64,000 nucleotides of DNA from Angiostrongylus vasorum (Eukaryota > Nematoda > Chromadorea > Rhabditida > Metastrongylidae), in contig JADANN010000004.1 in assembly GCA_018806985.1 (NCBI GenBank), forward strand, positions 62,001-126,000, in the 5' to 3' direction. Numbering within the stretch: position 1 is the first letter of the stretch; each line of letters opens with the position of its first letter. Shown one piece after another: positions 24,250 to 37,800 of the stretch. The notes beneath the pieces were generated by a model. It was not told the origin of the DNA. It did no database searches and worked only from the letters and a program-made list of their open reading frames with translations. Both the position numbers and the translations under genes were made by a program.

Positions 24250-25334
24250 CATGAGTCACATCGCACTCATCGCGTGGGCGAAGAAAACATAGATCCTCTC
24301 ACTCGACTGCAGAACGAAATTAGGCATGGGAAGGTATGTACTTAGGCGTACGGTAGGATCAAATCCAGCGAAAATGTGATGTACACCTTACTAATACATT
24401 TTTATTTTGTCGAGTACTTTCGCCCGTGGTAAACATGAAGAAAAATATCCGCTTGCGATTAACATACAATAGCAAAATGCCGAAATTCTATGATTCCGGA
24501 GAATAACAAATGACTTATGCAAAACAAATTTTACAAAAATTCAGTAGCCACCAACAGATGAAGTACAATCTATAGAATAGACACATACGTCAGGATTAAA
24601 CAGGCGGACAGCAGAGCAGAACATTCGAGGTTACTATTTCGAACGTAGCCTTAGCATCGTGAATTATGAATATAAATTGAAAATAAAGCATTTTCGTTCA
24701 AGAAAAATATGGAGGCTCTTCCGTAGACCCTGACTGAAACTATTACGCTACGAGAAACACAGTTCAAAATAGGACGAAAAATTCATGGCACCTAGCACAT
24801 GAAAGTCGTTGAAAAACTGAAAAACTGAACAAGAAAAGCGTTTAGTTATTGAGCTGGTGGACAGGTCAGCGAAGCATCGACATTTCCGACTAGAGCGGAA
24901 GGAATATAGCTGGAAGCTTTCAGAAAACAAAAGACATGTAGTGAACGTGCTGATCGTGTCTAAAATACTGCACTAGTCCACAGATTAAGCAAGCGAAGGC
25001 ACAAAAATCCCATAACAAATACACATTCACTCATGGAAATGCTCAAATAGAGAAAGTCGCCCGTTAATCGATATGCATGCGCTTTGTAATGGTCAGGTCG
25101 ACTGGACACGAAATCGTTATATTCTTATGTTGTAATGAATACACAACAGGCCTTGCAGACGAATTGTCATTTGAATAATGGAAGTTGTTGACAGGTAATA
25201 GAACATCGATGGTGCAATGCAAATGGGACAGTGATAACGGATAACGAGAAACGAACGAAAAATATGAATTAGACTTGGCCGACGTTGATCACACGAGTCC
25301 CAAATCACTACAAGTTCAGTTCCTGTGGTGTGCT
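24250..25334. other. 3' flank of the unknown gene
   Basis: No exon recognised. It probably holds the 3' untranslated region. The nearest canonical AATAAA on the minus strand is near 24402. Confidence 0.4.
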
Positions 25335-25790
25335 TTAGTACATGTTGTGATCGTCGTACCAATGACGACGTTGATCAGATATCCCGGGCGTATAGCTGTA
25401 GCGATTGAGCACCGATGATGGATCACGACTTGTAGATCCTGGATATTTTCTGTACTGCGGTACGTAAACCTCCCTAGCTGACGGCACATTAATGGACGTG
25501 TTTGTCCCAAAAGTTTTGTCACTAGCAGCACCTCCAGGATAACGCCCCGCATAATAGTCGCTACTCGATAGGCCCGATGAAACGTTGGGAGCGTCATTTT
25601 TGCGGAACAACGACTTTATTTTGTCCATGGGGGAATTCGGGCGTTTGTAATTGACAGCATCATCATATCTAAACCTAGCAAATTATAAGACTATCTATAT
25701 GTATATACATGTATATACATACATACACATGTGTATGTGAACATATCTATATATGCGTACATGTATATACATACATATACACGTACGTAC

Positions 25791-25847
<57 letters not shown>

Positions 25848-28800
25848 GCTCAGTTTTTTGCCACTTCAATGATACTGTTCAACGTTTGTTTAGTGCTTAT
25901 TCTTTTTTTTCCATGGTAGGGTATTATGTGAAATTTGACCACAAGGATGCTGAGATGTGAGAAAAAACCTCAAACTGCAGTTCGTCTTTGAACCTACGAT
26001 TACCCTTTCTGACTATCCACAACACCAACCAAGGAAACGTGAGTCCACGAAAAGAGTAGTAGCGGGTTCAAAACCGAAATGAAATTCCGAGTTTTCTTCA
26101 CATCTTAGCAGCATTGCAGTTGCATTTTGCAGCGATACTGTTACTGACAACGCTAACAAATGTATTTTAAGGCGTAGTGCTATGCTTATTTGTTTCAAAT
26201 TTCACATGACGCGTCATCGCACCTACTGAGCGGACCCCAGCACTTTCTGAATTCGATTCGTTTTCCGCACATTCATCGTCCACAATGACCTCTAAATATT
26301 TCGTGTGTTTTGGCTTCCGCTTGAGGATTCCATCTTCATTATGAACAGTAGAATGTCGAGTAGAGTTTCATTGCAATTTTGGAGATAGCCGAGCTAATGT
26401 GTTCACACATGCATTGGAGGAGCGCGTTGAGGATGGGGTTGAACCAACAACTTGCTTCCTGTTGGACTGTATCACTAAGTACTGAACTAGTAGAGTCCAA
26501 AAAACGAATGCATTGAAAGAATTGCTGGGATCCAGTCAATGTGAAACATATGATGCCGTGTAGTGCAGTAAAAATACTAGTAAATATGACCCGACTTCAC
26601 GTGTTGTGTGCATACCAGCATGTCTTTCAATCGCTTCGTTATCTCGCAATTGTCATCACGATGGTCTTGGAATTTGTGTGTGGGTTCCGCTGCCAGTTGA
26701 AAACTTCGTCCTCTTTATAAATATCTTTGAGTTATGGTCGGAATTATTCTCCCTGGAATCGTGGGATAGCTCCATTGAGCGCTCCCAAGTTTCTCCTAAA
26801 AAGTTTATTGCCTTCCCCAGGATCGAGCTTCTGTTAACCTTGGCTTTGGAATATGAATGCGTCGTTTTGTTGTTCAGCAATCGCGAGGTTGTTATGCAGC
26901 ATACGTTTACTCCCATAGAAAAACAATGCAATACAACAGCAGCTGACGTTTCAGCAGTATCGCCTTCAGATCCTGGAAGTGTATATTGATATACAATTTA
27001 CTAGGCCAAACGCTTCAATAACACTTACAAAAGACGAAAAACTCTATGGCAATTACATGATCAACAATTTCTCGAAACACTCACCGCTTTTTTTCGTGAT
27101 TTCCAGTGAGGAAGGTTAGAACAGCTGATTATAGTCGTATACGGTTGATGACTGAGAAGCTGTTGATCATGTAATTGCCATAGAGTTTTTCGTCTTTTCG
27201 TAAGTGTTATTGAAGCTTTTGGTTTAGTAAATTGTATATTCAGTATACCCTTCCAGGCTCTGAAGAAGGCGATACTGCCGAAACGTCAGATACTGTTGTA
27301 TTGTATTGTGTTTTTCCATGGAAGTAAATGTATGCTGCATAACAACCTCGCGATTCCTGAACAAGAAAACGACGCATTTAATGCCTTTGTTGATATGGGA
27401 GCTTCTTCTAGAGAAGTCTGGCGCCCTGTAGGGGCTGGAACCTTGGAAGCGTCGGCTGGAGGTCGGACCGCCGCCCATGTGTCATTGTGCTTCGTGCACC
27501 GCAAAGATATAATACACGTAGATAGAAGAAAATACACGTTAAGATTTCAAAAATCAATCGGGCCCGATATACCTGCCGAGATGAAAACGACTGGGTTATG
27601 GTAGTTAACGCTTACATCGCACAGAATGCTAAGAACGAAACAGGAAAGCCACCAATGTGGTGGTCAGATCCGCTTGTGAATATCATAGGGATGTAGTTTT
27701 TCGAGCACCTCGAGGTTATTGCGAATCTAGGGAGCCCCTAACAAGGATTAAAGGAGAGGGATCAGCCCGCTAAACGGTAAACGCAGGGAGACGTGATACA
27801 AACAATTTTGTCAGCAATCATGCAATGGAATTATTCTTCTTCTGATCATTCATATGAATCCTCACGGTTTATGTTTACGAATGGGCCATAATTTCGATTA
27901 CTGAAGAAGGACTAAGAAAGCACAAACCATAGATTGTCCGAACAGCTCTTTTTAAATCAATTCTTGTCTGTCACTCACCCGTTAGTAACCAGCTTTCCAT
28001 CGGAGTCCACACGTACTTCGCTGGTTCTTCTTCTATTAAACGATAGTAATGAACGCTTCTTTTTAGAGTTATGATCAAAGCCTCGATCATGCGAGTCCTT
28101 AGTATTCGGAGTGGTGAGTGATGTCATAGCACTTGTCCCGCCCCCCAACACCTTATGTTGAGATACTACCTGAAGTAAAACGAATTCAGTGTCTTGTTAC
28201 TCAGCGTCATGAGAAGCTCAATTATTGCATACTTATGAGATAGGAAGAAGCATCCTTAGATTCTTTTCTAAGAAATTCACCAAATGATTACATAAGGATG
28301 CTTGTTCGGACAGAAAACTTAGTGGATAAAATGAACTCCGTTATTAATTTTCGAAGGTGTGCGCTCACTTGTGAATTAGTTACAACATCGTAGGCTCACA
28401 GATTCACAGATTCGAGGAGGAGGGAGAGAATGATTCGACAACAAAACTGCAGAGTAATAAAGGAAGATCTCTAAGTTCATTCAAAGAGGTAGGTCACAAT
28501 ATCGGTTGCTTTTTTAATGCACACGAAAACGTGTGGAAGAACTAAAAATAGCAATTCCCAAGACCTATTGAACTTTCTATTAAACTCGGCATTAATTGAT
28601 AAATCACTGCTGTTCAATGAGCACACACGAGGTTGGTTTTTTTTTCCATTTCATTTTATTTTATTTGACCCGTCTTCACGCCTACTGTGCGGATCTCAGC
28701 ACTTCTCACATTTGCGGTTGTAACTTCAAAATGTTTTCGAGACTATCTCATACCTGTCCTTGTGGCGACGCGCTCTTTTCCAGAGATAGATGACGCCGTA

Positions 28801-31800
28801 ATCGGTCAAAAACCTAAAAAAGAAGGCCTTACACCTATCAATCGATGAATGCACGATTGGAAATGCAATATTTTTTATGCATCATGGCGCCTTGTGGAGT
28901 TTCAGACAAAATTTTCTTCAAAGCATATCAAGAATCCAGGAGCTATTGAGTCAGTGCACAAGTAAACCTTAAAGAATAGTTATGTCTTTGTAAGAAAGAG
29001 TACTATGATTTATGAAACTTCGTAGAAAGTCGGCAAACGAACCGAGCGCATCGGTCCCACGGTGACATCTTCGTTTCTTCGTGTGAAATTGTCCGCCACG
29101 TCATTTCGCTGCTCCATATCAACACTCTGGAGCAGCACATTTCAAAGAGATATGAACAGCTTTGAAATAAGTGGAATAACAGCTCTTAGCAGAGTAGAAT
29201 TCTACCTGCTTGTTCTTGAGGATGCTCCTTGGCAATCGTTTTTCGTCCTTTATACCATTCGGTCTTCCATTCGACGAATCATGGTAATTTACATAAGTGT
29301 AATCTCCAACAGGTTCAGGTGAAATCAGTCGGGAACGAAGTTCTGCTGAAGAGAATTCGCTGATTTTCAGGAACTCAATTATATCTAGATGGCTTCTTAA
29401 ATATTCGTGACCATTAAGTCGTAATGAATACATGCGGTTGGAAAATGTGAGACCTATACAGTGCACATTCTTCCCAATTGTCTCTTTTTTCCTCACAAAC
29501 ATTTTCTGCGACATATTTTGAAATATATCGATAGCTTCTCTGTGATAGACGCATCCGACATGGTTCAACAAATCCATCTTCCTCAGATATCAAAATTTGT
29601 AGAAAACACTTGTTGGAAGGTGCTTATTTTTGGCGGATCCAACGGCGATTTCTTATCTAATCTACCTATAGAATAAAACAAAAACTATTGCAGGTGATCA
29701 AGAGGGTACAAGGATGCCGCATTACTACGATCGATACCAAGCTTTAAGTGCAAAAAGATTAACGCAGAAGACTTTTGAAAAGGAATAGCTTAATACAGCA
29801 GTTCTCAAAGGATAGTTTTGGTCACGAATGTGCCAGAAACCTTAAGTGAGGTTCTAAATCCACCTTCATTTAAAAAAAACATGAGAAGAAGAAGGAAATA
29901 AATAATAGGAATTGAAATAAGATGAACGAGAAATGAATGCAATGAATAACAAGTAACGAAGCCAATCCATGATCTGTTGAAAAATAGAGATGAAAAAATT
30001 CCAATGTATATCTAAAAAATAATACTAATATTCAGTCATCTACTTAGCAATCTGGTGAAGAATGCTACAATCGATCCACATAAGATAAAAAAGACAAATA
30101 AATATAAAAAATTTATCGCAACAGATGAGTATTTCAGTTTCTGTTCAAAAGGTAACAATAACCTCCGTATCCAAGTTCATCGGTCAGGGATTGCTTCCGG
30201 TCCATCGAACGGGCTCGGGTATAGGAGTACTTCTCGCTCTCATTGCTGGGCACTCGTCGAGCCTTTTGACGAATTCTAGATGATTGTGATAATTGAGATT
30301 TCATAAAATGATGCAGGTTGAGCGAACCGGCCAACAGATCTTTTCGAAAACTGTTTTAGATGTACTTTACATGACAAAAAATATTGCCTTTGTAGTTTTG
30401 AAATCTCAATTTCGTCATTGAACAGTGAGATACTTCACGATGGTGGTCGTATCCACCAAAAACACTAAAATTTACATTGGTTAGATCTGGAGAAATTTAA
30501 GACTTCTCGAGCTAGTGGTTTTCGTGAAGGTTTTAGGATGCCCAGGGACCTCTGAAGGGGGTGCAAAGACGTCTGCTTTTAAATGCATCCCCGTAGCATG
30601 GTTGGTGTTAAGCTTAACCAGCTTACGCCAGTAACGTCCTTGTAACCATGCTCGTGTCAACACTGACCAAGGGACTTTGCTGTTATGTCTAAGCCTAGTT
30701 CGTGTTTGGCCTTTCATGTTCAACACTGCATCAGCAGAGGTATCCGAATGTACCGAATGATGACACCGTTTCAGCCCATTGAACCACATTCGCTGCGGAA
30801 GCAACCTTTCACATGTGCGCTTCATAAGTTTTTCTAAGTGAATATTATTGTTCGAATGAGGAGAGACTACTACCACTACCATCCCAAAGACAAAAGGTTA
30901 AAACAGGTGAACGCAATCATGCTAATATTCTGAAATGTTCACGGAGAGAGGAATGAACACATGCGTATTAGGTTTAGGGATTGATTCAGATAGGCACCCA
31001 CTATATGCGTACATTCATAAAGTTGCGTATGTAATGGAGATATCGTATGAATTACAGCCAGCCAAAAGTTTGAATCAAGGCAACCTGAAAAAGCATGAGA
31101 GTACATGAGAGGTTCCAGGATGAGGTGTGACAACTAAGCCTATACTTCTTCAGACAAGACTGTAAAGTTCAGCACGCAATTCAATTTAGATCATAAAAAA
31201 GATCCCAAGAAATTATCGCGGTTACACTACCGTCCCTGCCAAGGGTTAATTTTCCTTGAGCACCAAAATAACTATTATAAAATCTGGGAGGGAAAGTTTT
31301 TTGGAATGAAGTATATCTCATGAAGTCTAGCTCTGGAAAGCAAATAAAAATTTAATGTGACATTCGCTGATGCAAGAGACAACAACGAAGTGCCACCTCG
31401 TAGTACGAACTGAGGCGAAACCACACTATGAATGCAAGTAACAAATACTCTTCCGAATCCCTAAAAGCATTTTCTGGATTGTCTGTAAAGATGATCTTTT
31501 GCTTCAACCGTTTTCCGTTCGAGCGCTTAACTTAAAAAGGAAAACCACGAAGAAAACCGTAGCAGTGCACATGTATCTAGTAAAGTGGGAAGACAACACG
31601 AACAAAGAGAGTGGTCTGAGTTTATCATGCCGACCAACGCCTTCTGTGGTAGATCCACCGTCCTGACAGGGCCGTCTGGTTCTGGCGTGCTTCTCCCGCA
31701 TCAAAACTATTCGGTGGAAAACAAGAAGTGTGGTACAAAGAAGATGTATGTTTTCTCAAGCAGCAAGCTCCACGCTCGGCTGACATACATTTTTACAATG

Positions 31801-34800
31801 TAACGAGCTACCGTAGCGAAAGAAGCGAATTATTTAGAATAGAAAAGTGACACATAAACTTCAAATTATAAACTTCATTAAAAACCATAGGTAACACCGA
31901 CGAGGATTACTACTGGCTTTTTTTAAATCTTAGCGTAAAGAAACACCTAGTAGATGGACTGCTATACTGTACCTGTTTAAAATCGGTGCATTAGATTCCT
32001 GTGCAACAGGTGTCAATGAATGTGTTGGTTGACCAGCACCTGATGAAGCCGAAAGTCCAAACCAAGCAAAAAAAAACATGGCGAAACAAAATTGGAGGAA
32101 AAAAATGACAGAATACCTCCTATCTCGATTTCATACGGTACTCGTTTGTAGCCAAGGCCGTCGTCAAGTCTGTTTCTATAGAAATCTGTAGAACGGTGTA
32201 TGTCAACTTTGTACGGATCGTCCAGCTGAATTGCGCTATTCTACTAACGTTATGTGATCTCCTATCAGAATAGTTTTTTGAGAACTTTGGCAAAACGGCA
32301 AAAATGTCCTGGACTGCTAACCTTACCTTTCTGTAAGCGAAATTATTTATTGGACGATCGTTAGCTGAATAGTATGAAGCAGGACGGTAGAACGGTGCGC
32401 CAGGGCTGAAACGAAGTGGTTCCCAATGCGAAATTATCTTTAGAAAGGCTTTTTTCATGCAATTTATTGTCCTTCGTTGTCTACTTGCTTATATTTTTTC
32501 GTCATAAAAAAATGTTTGACGACCGGGTTGAACATTTTTGATTTTGCAAAAACCTAGCAATATATGAATAAACTTGGTGATATGAATCTGCTGACCATGT
32601 TAATAAGTTTGCAGTTGAACTTATTGACATGCAACCTCTACTTGGATACTTGGATATCTAGACGGCCTTTCCTCACTGGTTATGTAGAACCTAACATAAC
32701 CTCCATCTTCGGTTTTTGCTAGTTTAGTCATGGTGTTTCTCCCGAGTCCCGAGGTCAATCTTGCCAAAGTCTCCCCCAGGTTGTCATTACCACAGGTAGT
32801 CGCCGCCCTTGTCGATCAGAGGGAGATTTGTCACTATGCGACCAGTTTGATACCAGGACTCCTATCCTGGTATTGGTTTACTCTCAGTTAGGCCTCTTGG
32901 TGGAAACGCTGGAGTCCTTCTAAGCTTGGGAGACCCTACAGGGTGATGAATCGCTCGCTGTACATCGCACCCCCGACACCCAGGAGCACCTCCCAGCCAC
33001 GATGAAGGGTAAACCGTCGGAAGGATACAATCTATACGACAGACGAAAAACAGGAAAACCAACATCGCCAATTAAGTGACTGAAATCCTGTAATTCGTGG
33101 AAGGAAATTTTCGTTACGAAATGTCGCGGGCAGTGGCTTTGTCGTAAACCCATTTAGTCTCTTCATACGAAATCACATCAACGCGCATGGTCATTTTTAT
33201 TCTCCATATTGCGCGTCAGAAAAAAGTCAGTATCGTTAACTGTTACCCAGTTGATGAGGGCAAACTGGTCGCATTTTACAGCTCTTTGGAGAAAGTAATC
33301 CACAACGAGAAATCTTCATACAAATTCCTTCTTAAATACTTCAACGCCAGGTTAAAAAACGGTCACGAAAATGAATACAGGATAGGGAAATTCGGAACAG
33401 GAAAACGAAGTGAGAGTGGAAACCATCTTCTAGGATTCCTGTCGACAACGTGTGTCTTACATGAAAATTCATTCCTTGATAAGAAAGAAAATCGGCGATG
33501 GACGTAAGAGCCTCCTAAAGACACGTCCATACGGAGATCGATCATATTCTCACGAACAGAAAATGGTACCTCTTTGATAATTCAGTGGTATCTCGATTCT
33601 GTAATGGATCTCATCACCGTTTTCTCCATACAACGATTCGATTTAGCCATAAGCTTGGAAACGAACTCCTGTCATCGAAAAAGAAAAAACGAAAAAAGTC
33701 TTATGTGACGAGGAAAGTCCTCTTCTCAAAATACCAGCAGATAGATGAAGACTCCACCGGGTACTACACGCCTCTTGTCGAAGGACCTAAGAGTTGTGCG
33801 CAACCTGCCTCAGTTCCTCAAACAAGAAATTTTGACCTTATCTCCATTAACACTACTCGAAAAGAAAACACTAAAGCTTGATCACACCGCAGCACACCTA
33901 ACAAGTCTGACAATAAATGCCAGCTGTAGAAGATCTCTGAAGGAAGATTTACATCGGCATAAGCAAAAAAAAGTTGTTGGAAGCAGCTCAAAAACGATCC
34001 AGCCTGATGAAGTGCCGACGGGACCTTTGCGACAATAATGTTTCGCTTTCCGTTCTAATGAACGAAGGTGAGAGTATCATTAGATTCTCTCATAAGATGG
34101 AATTTATAACGGAAAGGTTCTAAATGAAAGATTATACTAATATTTTCTGGTTCACATTCCTCGTCTAGGACACCGAAATCTTCCACTTATGAAGAGTCGC
34201 CAGTAATTCTATCCTCTGAGGTCCAGGTTGCGATAGAAAACAAGAAGAGAGGCACAGCTCCATGACTCGATGATGTCACTGCCGATTACCTTAAAGCTGG
34301 TGGCCGCAAATTACACGTGCTTCTTGCAAGCCACATCACACCTTGCCTTCAGAAGGAGAAAATCCCAGACCAGTGGAGAAGCTCGTGTACTTTCAACATA
34401 AAACTGAACATAAGCGAATAGGTGTTCGTTAAGTATTGTGAATATGCTTGTTGAGCGTATTGTACAAATTGTTTTCTCAGATTATCCTTTTGTGCATATC
34501 AATGACCTTGGACGAGGCTCAACTAGTTGAGCAAGCAGGATTCCGACAGAGAGCATGCTGCATAAAGCACATTTTCCAGTGTAATAGAAGTTGGTCGGGA
34601 ATACAAACTGCTTATAGTCTCGACTTTTATCAACTATGGAGGCCGTTTGACAATATTGAATCTAATGCTACCCTATCAGCTCCCGTAGGCCAAGGACTGG
34701 ACCCGTCCTATATACGAACACTAGCAGACTGTTATCAGAACTGCAGCACAAATATACAGCTTCTTCATCGACTCTTCATCATACTCATAGGAAATGGGTT

Positions 34801-37800
34801 CGACAAGGCGACACAATGCCATTTACTGGCGCACTGGAGTGGGCTAGGAAGTTATTCGATTGGGATAAGAAGGCATACGTATTGATGGAAAACTCCTATT
34901 AAATCTTCGCTTCACAGGTGACACCGTCGTCTTTTTGAGGAGTACCAGTGATGCAGAGACGATGCTCAAAGAGCTCAAGCAAGCGGGAAAAAACATTGGA
35001 CTGCGCATAAGTACGACGAAGACCCATTTCATGAAGAAACCACGGTGCGAAGGTGAACAAATCGAACTTCATGGTTCTAAGAGTACAGAAACCACCTCTC
35101 GTTTGTGTATTATGGACGTCCAGTGAATATGGGAAGCAACATAAAGGAAGAACTAAGCAGAAGAAAGAGAGCAGCCTGGACCGCATTTGAGCCTCTCGAG
35201 GATCCCAGCGAGCAATAGGCGAACCCAAAACTCTGTGCTCACCTTTTCGGTTTAACACTCCTTTCAGCGCTCTGTTATGCAGCAGCGATGTGGACTGATC
35301 CTTTAATCACTTCAAGAAATGCGCACTACCCACTAAGCACTTGAGCGATATGTTCTGAAATTTAATTGGCACTCACAACGTCTATTCGGAATGGGTAACC
35401 TCAGATCTTCGAGTCCTATCGTATCTTGTGGATAAGGGAGAATACACATCATTAGCGGACCACAGATGGGTCGGTCACATAATAAGAACAGATGACAGAT
35501 TCACGATAAGAACACCGGAGTGGACTCAAACAGAATGCACGCGTCCTCTTGGAAGACAACGAAAACGACAAGCGGACGTGTTCGTGGCAAACGTCAACCA
35601 TCTGCACTCGCCGACGGCAACGACTTCAGGATTGCGGAATGGGTTTCGCGGACACCATGTTCAATGCGTACCACCAACATGGAAGACGACTGTGGGATAG
35701 AGTAATGAGTGCAAATTATACTGGGCCCGCAAACCAGTGAAGACGAATCATCTAAACATTAGGTAAGTAAGCAATGAATTCAGGGAGCGGATTGGAACCC
35801 CCGACTGCTACAGTATAGAGAATTTCTCTACCAAATAGAGAAGCTTCTATCTACTAAACAAATATTCTTTGTAATTCTGCGTATTTAATAAGGCCTTCCT
35901 GGCGACACGACAGAGGACGTGATCTGACACCACCATGAATACATCACCTGGTTGCCTGGTTGCCTAATGGTATAACCACGGGCGGCCCCCCAATGCCATA
36001 ACTAGGATTGGCTACGTCATCTCCGCCCTTTCTTTAACTTAGCCTAGTTTATTTCCCCTCCAGAGGGGGTGGAGCCGGGGAGGGAGGATCCGCACGAGGA
36101 AATCGCTCAAAAAACGTGTTTTAAGCGAGAAAAAACGCAAAAAACCACCGTCCACTCGAAGTGGACGAGTTGTCCGTTTGGACGCCATAAAACGCTTCCG
36201 AACGCCGTTTTCGCGCGGTTTTCGCAATTCGCAGACGGCTGTCACTTGGTCACGCACACTTCCAAACGCCCATGCCGGATACTGTAGCCGCGGACGAGTT
36301 GTCGCGGACAGCGTCAAAAAAACGCGATTTTCTCCGTTCCGACGCTGTTTCCAGCCGGCTGTCACTACTCCATTAAGGTCTAATCGCAACGGATTCTGAT
36401 AGGTAGAGATCAGAAGTATTGTTTTCTGAAAAAATCAAACCTTAATGGATCCTAGAACTGTTTTTTTCTGGAGAAATTTCGCTCTTTTCCTCTATATGGT
36501 ACCTCACCGTTTCAGTCCACAATTCAATTGTCACCCGCTCCACATCTATGTATCGTATTACTGTTCTCATAAATGATCTCTATTTCAAATAGTGTTAGGC
36601 ATTTGCTCACTAACACTTCATTCTCTCCACATCTATTTCTTGCTCACCTGCTTAATCAATTTAGTAGTGAAAAATGAACTTGATTCTTCATTCGTGCAAG
36701 CAATTGTTGAATCACACACCTTCCTAATTCCTTACAGCAGTTCATGAATCTTGTACATATGCTTGTACAGTATGGCTAGCGTAGTTCCGTATATATGCCT
36801 CCTTGGTTAATAGTCTATACAGCTAATTGTTAAATACTCCCTCTGTCAACACACGCAATATTTGTGCGATAACACTTCTTAATTCATCAACCTATCTATG
36901 AGCTTTCACGTCATGTTAGTGTTAGATAACGCATTAGTTAAATTCATCATTGACCACTGAATAAGCCTTTGTCCTTTTGCACAGTACTTGCACTACTTAT
37001 ATAAGTGTTTGCAATGTTATTTGTGCAACTTTGTATCCCTTCCGTCCCCCCATGGAATGCAATGATGTGTATGTTGCTGTTGCGCAACGTCTTGGTTCAA
37101 TAGTAATTGTATTAGACACGCTTTCGCCACCCAGGCCGTCTTTCCTATCAGCAAACTGGTCTTCTATTACATAACCATCTATTTGCTTGTTTGAATAGCA
37201 ATCATATTACATCATCTATTCTCTCGTGACATCACTTTAAATGCTCAGTGAACATCATTTGCAATCATAATTGTTCGTTGCCTCATATAGCTGTAGCAAA
37301 CTAATCCCGCAACATTGCCGCCGTTGTATTAATGTCGCTGTTGTGTAAGTAGAGGTTTAGTTACCAACGTTTGGGGCACGACAGAAATACGAGAACAGAG
37401 CAAAAGTCCCGCATGGTAAAAACATCTAGGCGAGCAATCGAGACTACATTCACTACTCTACTCTGAACCAAACAATACACATACAGTGTGTGTTGCACTG
37501 CCTCTAGCCACTGCGCCACACGCGCCTCCATCTAATGTGATACGAACTGAAATTCTCCGTGATGGTCAACTTTCATTTCTGCCGGTAATTATTAACGACC
37601 ATTTCAGTTGTTTTTGATGAGCGAATAAAGAAGTACTCAAACTAGTAGGTTTTTTTCCTTCTAGTGAATCCGCGTGGATTATTGAGCACAAAGAAGGGTT
37701 TTTTCTACTTCGGAAGATTATTTCTTCCGTGTGCTAATGTGCTAAAACATTATTAAGAGAAAAATTGCTACTGGTAGTGGCGCTTGGATCAACTAATATA

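Noticed and set aside
25709..25960. Open frames reading Tyr-Ile repeats
   Set aside because: They are translations of the AT microsatellite, with no coding value.
31504..31704. Possible exon of the unknown gene near 31.64 kb
   Set aside because: It would need a poor donor, while 32039-31973 fits both flanking phases exactly.
34448..34885. 145-residue plus-strand gene
   Set aside because: It lies inside the RTE reverse transcriptase; the open frame arises by chance between stops.
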